Source: Massilia sp. MS-15
GTDB taxonomy: Bacteria; Pseudomonadota; Gammaproteobacteria; Burkholderiales; Burkholderiaceae_D
Length of the DNA stretch: 64,000 nt
Assembly (NCBI RefSeq): GCF_020176695.1
Contig: NZ_JAIWIA010000007.1
Location: 1-64,000 of the forward strand
Direction of reading: 5' to 3'
In this document: piece by piece, positions 1 to 9,264 of the stretch
Layout of the letters: every line of letters starts with the position of its first letter
Position numbering within the stretch: position 1 is the first letter of the stretch
Position numbers and translations under genes: made by a program
Notes under the pieces: model-generated
What the model was told of the DNA's origin: nothing
Databases searched by the model: none
What the model saw: only the letters and a program-made list of their open reading frames with translations

Positions 1-1
1 C

Positions 2-3000
2 GTCACCGTCACGCCGGTGAACGACCTGCCGGTGGCTGGCAACACGAACATCACGACCGCCGAAGATACCGCGAAGGCCGGCAGCCTGCCGGCGGCAAGC
101 GATGCCGATGGCGACACGGTGACCTACGCCAAGGTGAGCGACCCTGCGCACGGCGCGGTGACTATTGCGAGCGACGGCACCTACACGTACACGCCTGCCG
201 CGAACTACCATGGCACCGATAGCTTCACCTACACCGTCAGCGACGGCCGGGGCGGCAGCAACACCTATACGGTCAACGTCACCGTCACGCCGGTGAACGA
301 CCTGCCGGTGGCTGGCAACACGAACATCACGACCGCCGAAGATACCGCGAAGGCCGGCAGCCTGCCGGCGGCAAGCGATGCCGATGGCGACACCGTCACC
401 TACGCCAAGGCGAGCGATCCTGCGCATGGCACGGTGATCATTGCGAGCGACGGCACCTATGCGTACATGCCTGCCGCGAACTACCACGGCACGGACAGCT
501 TCACCTACACCGTCAGCGACGGCCAGTGCGGCAGCAACACCTATACGGTCAACGTCACCGTCACGCCGGTGAACGACCTGCCGGTGGCTGGCAACACGAA
601 CATCACGACCGCCGAAGATACCGCGACGGCTGGCAGCCTGCCGGCGGCAAGCGATGCCGACGGCGACACGGTGACCTACGCCAAGGCGAGCGACCCTGCG
701 CATGGCGTGGTGACCATTGCGAGCGACGGCACCTATGCGTACACGCCTGCCGCGAACTATCATGGCACGGACAGCTTCAGCTATACCGTCAGCGACGGCC
801 AGGGCGGCAGCAACACCTATACCGTCAACATCACCGTCACGCCGGTGAACGACCTGCCGGTCGTGGGCAACTCGAGCATCACCACCGCCGAAGATACCGC
901 GCGCACCGGCACGCTTCCAGCGGCAAGCGATGTCGATGGCGATACGCTCACGTACTCGAAGGCGTCCGACCCCGCACACGGTACCGTGAGCATCGCCGCC
1001 GACGGCACCTATACGTACACCCCTGGCGCCAACTACAACGGCGCGGACAGCTTCACCTACACCGTCAGCGACGGTAACGGCGGCAGCAACACGTATACGG
1101 TCAACGTCACCGTCACGCCGGTGAATGACGCCCCGGGCGCGGCGCCCACCACCATCATCACCGCCGAAGACACGGTGATCGCGGGCAGCCTGCCTGCCGC
1201 GAGCGACGTCGATGGCGACGCGGTCACCTATACCAAGGCCGCCAATCCGGCCCACGGCAGCCTGGTCATCGGCGCCGATGGCAGCTACACCTACGCGCCG
1301 GATGCCAACTACCACGGCAACGACAGCTTCAGCTACCGGATCAGCGACGGCAAGGGCGGCAGCAACATCTATACGGTCGAGGTGAATGTCGCCCCGGTCA
1401 ATGACCTGCCGATCGCGGCCGGCGCGATCGTCTGGACCCTGAAGAACGAGACCAGCAGCGGCAAGCTGCCGGCGGCAAGCGACGTCGACGGCGACACCAT
1501 CACCTATGCCACCGGCAGGGCGCCTCAGCATGGCACGGTCAGCATCGATGCGGGCGGCAACTACAGCTATACGCCCGCCAGGGGCTACAGCGGCACCGAC
1601 AGCTTCACCTTTACCGTCAGCGACGGCCAGGGCGGCAGCAACACCTATGACGTCACCGTTGTCGTGGGCGCCACCAACGAGGCGCCGGTCGGCGCCGGCA
1701 CCAGCATCGTGACGCGCGAGAACAGCTCCGTGGCGGGCGCCTTGCCGGCCGCCACCGACGCGGACGGCGACGTCATCACCTATGCCAAGGCCGGCGAGCC
1801 AGCCCATGGCAAGCTGGTCATCCAGCCCGGCGGCAGCTACCTCTACACCCCGGATGCCGGCTTCCATGGCGCCGACAGCTTCAGCTATACCATCAGCGAC
1901 GGCCAGGGCGGCAGCAACACGTATACCGTCGAGGTGACGGTTACGGCCCTCAACCGCGCGCCGGTCGCTGCCGACGCATCCATCGCGACGGGCGAGGACA
2001 CGCCCGTCGCCGGCGACCTGCCGCGGGCGCAGGACGCCAACGGCGACATCCCCCTGTATTCGCTGGCATCGGGGGCAGGACACGGCACGGTCAGCGTCGC
2101 GGTGGACGGCGGCTATACCTACGTGCCGCACCCCGACTTCCACGGCAGCGACAGCTTCAGCTACACCGTCAGCGACGGCAAGGGCGGCAGCAATACCTAT
2201 ACCGTCACCGTGGAGGTGGCGCCGCGCAACGACCTGCCGGTCGGCGCCGATGGGACCATCGCGACCAGCGAAGACACCGCCGTGTCCGGCCCGCTGCCAA
2301 CGGCGAGCGATGCCGACGGCGATACGCTCACCTATGCCAAGGCATCCGACCCGCTGCACGGCAGCGTCACCATCGGTGCGGACGGCGGCTACACCTATGT
2401 GCCGCATCCCGATTACCATGGTGCCGACAGCTTCCGCTACACCGTCAGCGATGGCCAGGGTGGCAGCCAGACCTATACCGTCACCGTGACGGTCACGCCG
2501 GCCAACGATGCGCCGCGCGCGGCCGGCGCCAGCATCGTCACCCGCGAGGATGTGCCGGTGACGGGCGCGCTGCCGGCGGCCAGCGACGCCGATGGCGACC
2601 CGGTCGGCTACGCCACCGCATCCGGCCCGGCGCACGGCAGGGTCAGCATTGGTGCCGATGGCAAGTACACCTACACGCCGGATGCGAACTTCCACGGCAG
2701 CGACAGCTTCAGCTACACCGTTAGCGACGGCAAGGGCGGCAGCAATACCTACACCGTGGACGTGACAGTCACGCCAGACAACCAGGCGCCGGTGGCGCGG
2801 GCCGCGGCGATCGCCACCCGCGAGGACACGCCGGTGGGTGGCGCGCTGCCTGCTGCGACCGATGCCGACGGCGACCCGGTGCGCTACACCCTGGCCGCGA
2901 ATGCCGGCCACGGCACGGTCAGCGTCGGCCAGGACGGCAGCTACACTTACGCCCCGCATGCCAACTACCATGGCAGCGACAGTTTCAGCTACACCGTCAG

Positions 3001-4669
3001 CGACGGCCGGGGCGGTAGCAATACGTATACCGTCACGGTCGAGGTCAGCCCGGTGAACGACGCCCCGGTGGCCCATGGCGGCGCCAGCGGCAGCGGCCTG
3101 GTAGGCCAGCCGCTGGTCCCGGTGGGCGTGCCGGCCTTCACCGATGTCGACAGCGCGACCATCAGCTACAGCGCCACGCTGTCCGACGGCAAGCCGCTGC
3201 CATCCTGGATGGTGTTCGATCCGGCCACCCGCAGCGTCGGCGGCACCCCGCCGGCCGGCAGCGCCGGCACCTATGTGCTGACGGTGACCGGCAGCGACGG
3301 CGAACTGACCGCCGAGACCAGCATCACCCTGGTCGTCGGCAACCCGTCCGCGCCGGCGCAGGCGCTCGGCATCGCCGGCATGACCCGGGATACCGGCGCA
3401 TCGGCCACGGACTTCGTGACCAACGACGGCGCGGCCGGCCGCAGCGTGAACGGCAGCCTGTCCGCGCCGCTCGGCCGCAACGAGGTGGTGCAGGTGTCCT
3501 TCGACGGCGGGCTCACCTGGACCGTGGCCAGCACCAGCGGCACCGCCTGGACCGTCAACGACAGCGGCAGCCATGATCGCAACTGGACCATCCAGGCGCG
3601 TGTCTTCGACAGCGCCAGCGGCTTGAGCGGGCCGGGTGCCCAGCGCGAGGTCGTGCTCGATACGACCGCGCCCGGCGCTTCCGCCGCCGACAGCCAGCGC
3701 ACCGGCAGCACGACCCCGGTGCTGTCCGGCAGCGCCACGCTGCTGGAAGGCGAGAAGCTGCGGGTGACAATCAACGGCGCCACCTACGAGGTGGCGGCGC
3801 CGGGCGGTGCCTGGACCCTGGACCTGGCCACCGCCACCCCGGTCGCCGGCAGCGCCACGCCGCTGGTGGTGGGGCAGAGCTACACGGTCACGCCGGTCAT
3901 CACCGACCTGGCCGGCAATGCTCGCACCGGCAGTACCGGTAGCGTCGACGTCACGCCGCCGCTCAAGCCGGCCGAGCCCGTGATCACGCCAACCGAGCCG
4001 CCGGTGCTGCCACCGCAGCTTGGCGAGCCCGCCGTGCCGGTGGTGGAGTCGCCGCCGCTGGTGATCCCGCCGGCCGGACCGGAGCCGCGCCCCGTCAGCG
4101 AAAGCGTGGCGCCGGGCAGCGTGGCCGATGGCGACAGCCTGCGCCCGGGCAGCGGCAGCGGCTACCGTCCGCTGGAACTGAGCTCCACCTTCGACCGCCG
4201 CAGTGCCGAACTGTCCGACGTGTATACCCGTTCGGAAGGCTTCCGCACCGTGGTCGCCAGGGCGGACGACCCGGCGCTGGTACTGTTCCAGGGCGTGCCC
4301 GACCAGTTCGTCGAGACCGGCACCCAGCTGTCGCTGACGGTGCCGGCCGACGCCTTCGCCCACACCCAGCCGAAGGCGGTGGTGCGCCTGAGCGCCACCC
4401 TGCAGGATGGCCGTCCGCTGCCGACCTGGATCCATTTCAATGGCCAGACCGGCCAGTTCACCGGCGAGGTGCCAAAGGGCCTGAAAGGCGAGCTGCGGAT
4501 CAAGCTGATCGCGCGCGACATGGAAGGACGCGAAGCGGCCGCCCTGTTCCGCATCAATGTGGGATCATCGGTGGTGGCGCCGGACGGCAAGGCAGCGCCG
4601 CTCGGCAAGCCGGGCCTGAGCCAGCAGTTGCGCGCGGCGCCGCCGCGCGCCGTGCCGGGGCGCGGCTGA
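2..4669 (+). CDS. Giant tandem-repeat adhesin-like protein, 5' end outside window
   Basis: The frame is already open at base 2, so the N-terminus lies upstream; about 1,555 residues are visible. Residues up to about 1012 are eleven cadherin-like/tandem-95-type Ig-like repeats, each opening with N-[DEQR]-[LA]-P and containing AEDT, PAASDADGD and YTVSDG(x)GGSNTY blocks with acidic, potentially calcium-binding loops. A dystroglycan-type cadherin-like domain (roughly 1013-1115), an Ig-like domain with the VLDTTAP linker (roughly 1120-1310), a proline-rich linker and a second dystroglycan-type domain (roughly 1425-1520) follow. Proteins of this build are known as large surface or secreted adhesins. 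No RTX nonapeptide block or sorting motif is visible at the C-terminus. It ends 22 bp before the adaptor gene, so the two are probably co-transcribed. The adhesin role is inferred from architecture. Confidence 0.85.
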   Translation, partial: VTVTPVNDLPVAGNTNITTAEDTAKAGSLPAASDADGDTVTYAKVSDPAHGAVTIASDGTYTYTPAANYHGTDSFTYTVSDGRGGSNTYTVNVTVTPVNDLPVAGNTNITTAEDTAKAGSLPAASDADGDTVTYAKASDPAHGTVIIASDGTYAYMPAANYHGTDSFTYTVSDGQCGSNTYTVNVTVTPVNDLPVAGNTNITTAEDTATAGSLPAASDADGDTVTYAKASDPAHGVVTIASDGTYAYTPAANYHGTDSFSYTVSDGQGGSNTYTVNITVTPVNDLPVVGNSSITTAEDTARTGTLPAASDVDGDTLTYSKASDPAHGTVSIAADGTYTYTPGANYNGADSFTYTVSDGNGGSNTYTVNVTVTPVNDAPGAAPTTIITAEDTVIAGSLPAASDVDGDAVTYTKAANPAHGSLVIGADGSYTYAPDANYHGNDSFSYRISDGKGGSNIYTVEVNVAPVNDLPIAAGAIVWTLKNETSSGKLPAASDVDGDTITYATGRAPQHGTVSIDAGGNYSYTPARGYSGTDSFTFTVSDGQGGSNTYDVTVVVGATNEAPVGAGTSIVTRENSSVAGALPAATDADGDVITYAKAGEPAHGKLVIQPGGSYLYTPDAGFHGADSFSYTISDGQGGSNTYTVEVTVTALNRAPVAADASIATGEDTPVAGDLPRAQDANGDIPLYSLASGAGHGTVSVAVDGGYTYVPHPDFHGSDSFSYTVSDGKGGSNTYTVTVEVAPRNDLPVGADGTIATSEDTAVSGPLPTASDADGDTLTYAKASDPLHGSVTIGADGGYTYVPHPDYHGADSFRYTVSDGQGGSQTYTVTVTVTPANDAPRAAGASIVTREDVPVTGALPAASDADGDPVGYATASGPAHGRVSIGADGKYTYTPDANFHGSDSFSYTVSDGKGGSNTYTVDVTVTPDNQAPVARAAAIATREDTPVGGALPAATDADGDPVRYTLAANAGHGTVSVGQDGSYTYAPHANYHGSDSFSYTVSDGRGGSNTYTVTVEVSPVNDAPVAHGGASGSGLVGQPLVPVGVPAFTDVDSATISYSATLSDGKPLPSWMVFDPATRSVGGTPPAGSAGTYVLTVTGSDGELTAETSITLVVGNPSAPAQALGIAGMTRDTGASATDFVTNDGAAGRSVNGSLSAPLGRNEVVQVSFDGGLTWTVASTSGTAWTVNDSGSHDRNWTIQARVFDSASGLSGPGAQREVVLDTTAPGASAADSQRTGSTTPVLSGSATLLEGEKLRVTINGATYEVAAPGGAWTLDLATATPVAGSATPLVVGQSYTVTPVITDLAGNARTGSTGSVDVTPPLKPAEPVITPTEPPVLPPQLGEPAVPVVESPPLVIPPAGPEPRPVSESVAPGSVADGDSLRPGSGSGYRPLELSSTFDRRSAELSDVYTRSEGFRTVVARADDPALVLFQGVPDQFVETGTQLSLTVPADAFAHTQPKAVVRLSATLQDGRPLPTWIHFNGQTGQFTGEVPKGLKGELRIKLIARDMEGREAAALFRINVGSSVVAPDGKAAPLGKPGLSQQLRAAPPRAVPGRG
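20..3055 (+). repeat. Eleven 276-bp in-frame tandem repeats
   Basis: Repeat units begin at 20, 296, 572, 848, 1124, 1400, 1676, 1952, 2228, 2504 and 2780. Every unit is exactly 276 bp (92 codons), with no indel across 3,036 bp; a twelfth N-D-A-P boundary at 3056 leads into a different domain. The first three units are almost identical at nucleotide level, while later ones have diverged to similarity mainly at protein level. This gradient suggests recent duplication or conversion at the 5' side. More copies may lie upstream of the window. Confidence 0.95.
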
Positions 4670-4691
4670 GGACAGGCTTTCCTGAACGACG

Positions 4692-6095
4692 ATGGACATC
4701 GATAAACATCAGCCCGGCACGGGCCCGGACCCGCTTGCAACCCTGTTCGACCTGGCGCACCGGGCGCGCCATGCCGGCACGCCGGTCGAACTGGACTTCC
4801 TGGCGGTGAACGGCAGCCATGCGCTGGCGCCTTACCGCCAGGCCGCCCTGTGGTTCGAGGACCGCGGCGTCTGCGCGCTGTCCGGGGTGGTGCAGATCGA
4901 GGCGAATGCCCCCTATGTGCACTGGCTGGGACGGCTGGCCGCCCAGCTCGGCGATGGTGACGGCGGCGCGCCGCGCACCGTCAGCGCCGCCGACCTGGAC
5001 GCTTCGCTGGCGGGGGAATGGGCGCAGTGGCTGCCGGGCTACGCGCTCTGGCTGCCGATCGCGGCCGGCGAGGGGGGCCATCCGGCGCGCGGCGGCCTGC
5101 TGCTGGCGCGCGACATTCCCTGGCTCGAGCGCGAACTGCCTCTGCTGGCCGAGTGGGCCGACATCCTGCGCCACGCCTGGCTGGCGCGTACCCCGCCGCT
5201 ACGGCTGTCGCCGCGCGCGCTGCGCAGCCGCCTGCGCAGGCGTCGCGCCCAGGAACAACAGCAAGGCCTGCCCTGGTGGCGCCGGCGCGTGCCGCAGGCG
5301 CTGCTGGCCGCCGCCGTGCTGCTCTGCCTGCCGGTACGCTTGAGCGTGCTGGCGCCGGGCGAACTGGTGCCGGCCAATGCGGTCACCGTGCGCTCGCCGC
5401 TCGATGGCGTGATCGAGCGCTTCGAGGTCGCACCGAACGGGGTTGTGAGGGCGGGGCAGCCGCTGTTTCATTTCGACCGCGCACAGCTGGAAAGCCGCGA
5501 CGCCGTGGCGGCCCAGGCCCTGGCCACGGCAGAAGCCGAATACCGCCAGGCGCTGCAGCAGGCCTTGGCCGACGGCAAGTCGCGCAACATGCTGGCGACC
5601 CTGCAGGGCAGGATCGAGGAGCGCCGCGCCGAGGCCGCGTTCATGCATGGCCAGCTGGAGCGCGCGACCGTGCTCGCGCCGCGCGACGGCGTCGCGCTGT
5701 TCGACGACCCCAGCGAATGGACCGGGCGGCCGGTGGCGACCGGCGAACGCATCATGCGCATCGCCTCGCCGCGCGAGATCGAGGTCGAGGCCTGGCTGCC
5801 GCTGGGCGATGCAATTCCGCTGGAGCCGGGTGCGCCGGTCAGCCTGTACCTGGCGTCCAGCCCGCTGGATGCGGTCGAAGCGCGGCTGCGCTACGTGGCC
5901 TACGAAGCCGTCGCGCAGCCGGACGGCAGCTGGGCCTACCGGGTGCGCGCCACGCTGCCGGCCCAGTCGTCCGGCGCGGACGGCCACCGCGTCGGCCTGA
6001 AGGGCAGCGCCAGGCTGTCCGGCGGCTGGGTGCCGCTGGCCTACTGGATGCTGCGCCGTCCGCTGGCGGCGGTGCGCCAGGCCATCGGTATCTAG
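4692..6095 (+). CDS. HlyD-type periplasmic adaptor / membrane fusion protein
   Basis: 467 residues. The first ~195 residues are predicted cytoplasmic and resemble no export component I recognise. A basic patch (WWRRR) precedes one membrane segment at about 200-220. Then comes a lipoyl/barrel-sandwich half motif (SPLDGVIERFEVAPNGVVRAG), an alpha-helical hairpin (roughly 265-320) and the second half motif around VLAPRDGVALF, followed by a beta-barrel region. Adaptors of this family link an inner-membrane transporter to an outer-membrane channel. No ABC ATPase or TolC gene is adjacent; the next gene, 12 bp downstream, is an M50 peptidase-like protein. Its position behind the adhesin suggests a role in adhesin export, which is inference. 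ATG 4692 has only a weak Shine-Dalgarno. Confidence 0.75.
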   Translation: MDIDKHQPGTGPDPLATLFDLAHRARHAGTPVELDFLAVNGSHALAPYRQAALWFEDRGVCALSGVVQIEANAPYVHWLGRLAAQLGDGDGGAPRTVSAADLDASLAGEWAQWLPGYALWLPIAAGEGGHPARGGLLLARDIPWLERELPLLAEWADILRHAWLARTPPLRLSPRALRSRLRRRRAQEQQQGLPWWRRRVPQALLAAAVLLCLPVRLSVLAPGELVPANAVTVRSPLDGVIERFEVAPNGVVRAGQPLFHFDRAQLESRDAVAAQALATAEAEYRQALQQALADGKSRNMLATLQGRIEERRAEAAFMHGQLERATVLAPRDGVALFDDPSEWTGRPVATGERIMRIASPREIEVEAWLPLGDAIPLEPGAPVSLYLASSPLDAVEARLRYVAYEAVAQPDGSWAYRVRATLPAQSSGADGHRVGLKGSARLSGGWVPLAYWMLRRPLAAVRQAIGI

Positions 6096-6107
6096 GGCCG
6101 GGCCGCG

Positions 6108-8231
6108 ATGCACTATTTCACGCTGCCCCCGCTGCGCGAGGAACTGAGCCTGCACCGCGGACCGGTGCAGGCCGCCGGCGAACCGAGCTACACGCTGGAA
6201 GACCCGGTGCGCAACCAATTCTTCCGGATCGACTGGCCCACCTTCGAGGTGCTGAGCCGCTGGTCGCTCGGCAATCCGGACGACATCCTGCTGTCGCTGC
6301 AGGCGGACACGCCGCTCGACCTGGAGCGCGCCGACGTCGAGGCGGTGCTGAAATTCCTCAACGATGCGCAGCTGCTGCGGCCCGATCCGCTGGCATCGAG
6401 CGCGGCGCTGGCCGCGCGCCACCAGGCCGCGGCGGGCAAGTGGCACACCCGGCTGCTGCACCACTACCTGTTCTTCCGCCTGCCGCTGGTCAAGCCCGAC
6501 GCCTGGCTGGCCCGCATGACGCCGTCCTTCGGGTGGGCATTCTCGCGCGGCTTCTTCCTGCTCACGCTGCTGGCCCTGGTGGCCGGCGTGGCCCTGGTCT
6601 GGCGCCAGTGGGATGTGTTCCGCAGCACCTTGTCGGGTTCCTTCACGCCGGGCGGGCTGCTGGCGTATGCGATCGCGCTCACCGTGGTCAAGGGAGCCCA
6701 CGAGATGGGGCATGCGCTCAGCGCCAAGCGTCACGGCTGCCGCGTGCCGACCATGGGCCTGGCCTTCCTGGTGCTGTGGCCGATGCCGTATACCGACACC
6801 AACGACGTCTGGCGCCTGGACCGCAAGGACCAGCGCCAGCAGGTCGCGCTGGCGGGCGTGGCCACCGAGCTGATCATCGCCGCGTGGGCGACGCTGGCCT
6901 GGAGCCTGCTGCCCGACGGGACCCTGCGCGACGTGGTGTTCCCGCTCGCGACCACCACCTGGATCGCCACGCTGGCGATCAACGCCAGTCCTTTCATGCG
7001 CTTCGACGGCTACTTCGTGCTGTCGGACTGGCTGGACATGCCGAACCTGCATGCGCGCGCCTTCGCGCTGGCCAGGTGGCACCTGCGCGAATGCCTGTTC
7101 GGCCTGGGCGAAGCGCCACCCGAATACTTTCCGGCGCGGCGCCACGCGGGCCTGATCCTGTTCGCGTGGGCGGTCTGGCTGTACCGGCTCACGGTCTTCA
7201 TCGGCATCGCGCTGCTGGTCTACCATTTTTTCATCAAGCTGCTGGGTATCTTTCTCTTCTGTGTCGAAATGAGCTGGTTCGTCATCCGTCCGATCGCGGG
7301 CGAATTCAAGGTCTGGCGCGGGCTGTGGCCGCGCATCCGCGCCAGCCGGCGCGGGCGCCGTTCACTGGTGCTGGCCGCCCTGGCGCTGCTGCTGTTCGTG
7401 CTGCCCTGGCCGACCCGGGTGCAGGGCGGGGCGCTGCTCAAGCCGCTGCAGGTGTTCCCGGTGCATGCGCCCGAGCATGCCCAGCTCGCCGGCCTGCCGC
7501 TGGGCGAGGGGGCGCGGGTCGCGCCGGGACAGGTGCTGGTCCGTTTCGCGGTGCCGGAAAACGGCAGCCGGCGCGAGGTCGCCGAAGCCCAGGTCGAGCG
7601 CCTGCGCTGGCAGGCCGGGGCGGCCGGTTTCGATGCCGAGCAGCGCGCCCGCAGTGCCGTGCTGCGCGAAGAGCTGGCCAGCGCCGAAGCCCAGTTGGCG
7701 GCCGTCGACGAAGAGTCTGCCCGCTACCTGCCGCGGGCGCCGTTCGCGGGCACGCTGCGCGACCTGGATCCGGAACTGCGGCCCGGCACCTGGCTGGGCA
7801 GGAACGAACGCGTGGCGGTGCTGGTGGGCGACGGGCCGCTGGAGGTGACGACCTACCTGGACGAGGATGCCGTGCGCCGCATCGCGCGCGGCGACCGGGC
7901 CGTATTCCACGCCGACGGCGGCGCCGGCCCGGCGCTGCGCCTGCGCGTGGCCGGCATCGACCGCGACGCCACCCGCATACTGCCGGCCAGCCTGTGGGCG
8001 GCCCAGCAGGGCGGCCAGGTGCCGGCGCGCGAGAAGGGTGGCGCCTGGTATCCCGAGCGCGCCGTGTACCGGGTCAGCTTCGTGCCCGACGCGCCGGCGG
8101 ACGAAGCGCGCGCCGCGGCGGCCGGCCATGCCTGGCGCGGCACGGTGGTGATCCAGGGTGCATGGGAGGCGCCGGGCACCCGCTTCGCGCGTGCGCTTGC
8201 GACCCTGTTCTGGCGCGAGGCCGGTTTCTGA
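6108..8231 (+). CDS. M50 (site-2-protease-like) membrane protein with C-terminal lipoyl/HlyD-like region
   Basis: 707 residues. The N-terminal ~125 residues look like a small winged-helix/PqqD-like fold. Several membrane segments follow from about 143 on. The zinc motif HEMGH is at 198-202, and the third ligand region N-A-S-P-F-M-R-F-D-G at 292-301 supplies the Asp (D300), so the metal site looks complete. Further membrane helices (about 345-385 and 420-436) lead to a periplasmic part from about 445 with a coiled stretch and a barrel-sandwich region, as in HlyD proteins. Known M50 enzymes cut substrates inside the membrane. The fusion to an adaptor-like domain and the preceding HlyD gene suggest a transport or secretion complex in which the peptidase core may act as a scaffold or processing unit; that is inference. 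Confidence 0.75.
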   Translation: MHYFTLPPLREELSLHRGPVQAAGEPSYTLEDPVRNQFFRIDWPTFEVLSRWSLGNPDDILLSLQADTPLDLERADVEAVLKFLNDAQLLRPDPLASSAALAARHQAAAGKWHTRLLHHYLFFRLPLVKPDAWLARMTPSFGWAFSRGFFLLTLLALVAGVALVWRQWDVFRSTLSGSFTPGGLLAYAIALTVVKGAHEMGHALSAKRHGCRVPTMGLAFLVLWPMPYTDTNDVWRLDRKDQRQQVALAGVATELIIAAWATLAWSLLPDGTLRDVVFPLATTTWIATLAINASPFMRFDGYFVLSDWLDMPNLHARAFALARWHLRECLFGLGEAPPEYFPARRHAGLILFAWAVWLYRLTVFIGIALLVYHFFIKLLGIFLFCVEMSWFVIRPIAGEFKVWRGLWPRIRASRRGRRSLVLAALALLLFVLPWPTRVQGGALLKPLQVFPVHAPEHAQLAGLPLGEGARVAPGQVLVRFAVPENGSRREVAEAQVERLRWQAGAAGFDAEQRARSAVLREELASAEAQLAAVDEESARYLPRAPFAGTLRDLDPELRPGTWLGRNERVAVLVGDGPLEVTTYLDEDAVRRIARGDRAVFHADGGAGPALRLRVAGIDRDATRILPASLWAAQQGGQVPAREKGGAWYPERAVYRVSFVPDAPADEARAAAAGHAWRGTVVIQGAWEAPGTRFARALATLFWREAGF

Positions 8232-8235
8232 GACC

Positions 8236-8277
8236 GGGGCGGCGCCGCTCCGCAAGCTTGCCGGAGCGCGCCGTCCC
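8236..8277. terminator. Long GC-rich hairpin between convergent genes
   Basis: CGCTCCG (8246-8252) pairs with CGGAGCG (8262-8268) around a 9-nt loop. The stem continues outward with one bulge: GGCG (8241-8244) with CGCC (8269-8272), then GGG (8236-8238) with CCC (8275-8277). It fills the 58-bp gap between the M50 gene and the convergent LysR gene. No T-run is present, so it may act as a bidirectional terminator or a 3'-end stabiliser. Confidence 0.5.
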
Positions 8278-8289
8278 GTTCCACGTCCT

Positions 8290-9183
8290 TCAGCCGCCCA
8301 GCATCGCGCGCGCGGCCGTGACGATATGCCGCGACAGCTCGTCCATCCGTGGCGATTGCAGCTTCCACGTATGCCAGTACAGCGCGACATCGGTCGGGTG
8401 CGCGGGCGCCAGGTCGACCAGTGGATCGGCGCCGTCGTCGTGCTTGTCCAGCAGCCATTGCGGCACCATCGCATAGCCGATGCCATAGCGGACCGCCTGG
8501 AAATGGGCTTCGGTTCCGGGCACGTAGTGGCAGGGATAGGCTCCTTCGGGCAGCCCGAAATGCTCCAGCAGAAGGTTCGACCCCAGCGTGTCCTTGCGGG
8601 TGTAGGCCACCACCGGGGCGCGCCGCGCGGCCTCGCGCGTCAGGCCATCGGGCAGCCAGCGCTGGCAGAAGGCGCGGCTGGCCACCAGCCGGTAGCGCAT
8701 GGTGCCGAGCGCCTCGACGCTGCAGCCGCGCATCGGCTCGGCCACCGTGCTCACGCAGCCGATCACCATCCCGGTCTTGAGCAGGGCGAAGGTATGGTCC
8801 TGGTCTTCGACCACCAGGTCGAGGATGAACTGGTCCCTGGCCAGCAGGCCCGCCAGGGCCGGAAAGAACCAGGTACCCAGGCTGTCCGAGTTCAGGGCCA
8901 TCGAGACGGTGGTCGCGCCAGCCTCGCCATTGCGGATGTCGGCCTCGAAGTCGGTCTTGAGCAATTGGGCGCGACGCAGGTATTGCAGCAGGCGCTGCCC
9001 CATCGGCGTCGGCCGGCATGGCCGGCTGCGCACGATCATGGGCTTGCCGAGCGATGACTCGAGCACGCGCAGGCGCTGCGAGACCGCCGACGGCGTGATG
9101 TTCAGGCGCGCGCCGGCACGCTCGAAACTGCCGGTTTCCGCCACGGCCAGGAACGCTTCGGCTTGCTTGGGGTCGAGATCCAT
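8290..9183 (-). CDS. LysR-family regulator, ArgP/IciA type
   Basis: 297 residues from the chosen start. An N-terminal winged helix-turn-helix (about 1-60) carries the pattern AFLAVAETGSFERAG...ITPSAVSQRLRVLE, which matches ArgP/IciA, followed by a periplasmic-binding-like effector domain. ArgP proteins typically sense lysine/arginine and activate transport and nucleotide-related genes. The frame stays open to 9255, but that longer start would lie inside the palindrome at 9246-9264; the ATG at 9183 (M-D-L-D-P-K-Q) gives the family-typical N-terminus. The gene diverges from the TRIC channel gene, a frequent arrangement for LysR targets. The usual ArgP target argO/lysE is not here. Confidence 0.85.
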   Translation of the reverse strand: MDLDPKQAEAFLAVAETGSFERAGARLNITPSAVSQRLRVLESSLGKPMIVRSRPCRPTPMGQRLLQYLRRAQLLKTDFEADIRNGEAGATTVSMALNSDSLGTWFFPALAGLLARDQFILDLVVEDQDHTFALLKTGMVIGCVSTVAEPMRGCSVEALGTMRYRLVASRAFCQRWLPDGLTREAARRAPVVAYTRKDTLGSNLLLEHFGLPEGAYPCHYVPGTEAHFQAVRYGIGYAMVPQWLLDKHDDGADPLVDLAPAHPTDVALYWHTWKLQSPRMDELSRHIVTAARAMLGG

Positions 9184-9245
9184 CGGTTCTTTGGAAAAGC
9201 CACCATGGTAGCGGCAAACGGCGGGCCGTACTGCAAACGAAGAAA

Positions 9246-9264
9246 TTTTACGCATACAGTAAAA
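9246..9264. promoter_or_regulatory. LysR-type dyad TTTTAC-N7-GTAAAA
   Basis: A perfect 6-bp-arm palindrome with a 7-bp spacer in the 155-bp divergent intergenic region. It contains the T-N11-A core expected for LysR-type regulators and lies 63 bp upstream of the regulator's start and 75 bp upstream of the TRIC gene. It is the best candidate site for the adjacent ArgP-type regulator. Confidence 0.6.

Noticed and set aside
20..3055. Regular repeats as a CRISPR array
   Set aside because: The units are 276 bp, continuous and coding, without short repeats and unique spacers.
5018..8476. 1152-codon open frame on the plus strand
   Set aside because: Shadow of the HlyD and M50 genes; Arg/Gly/Ala-rich low-complexity reading typical of out-of-phase GC-rich DNA.
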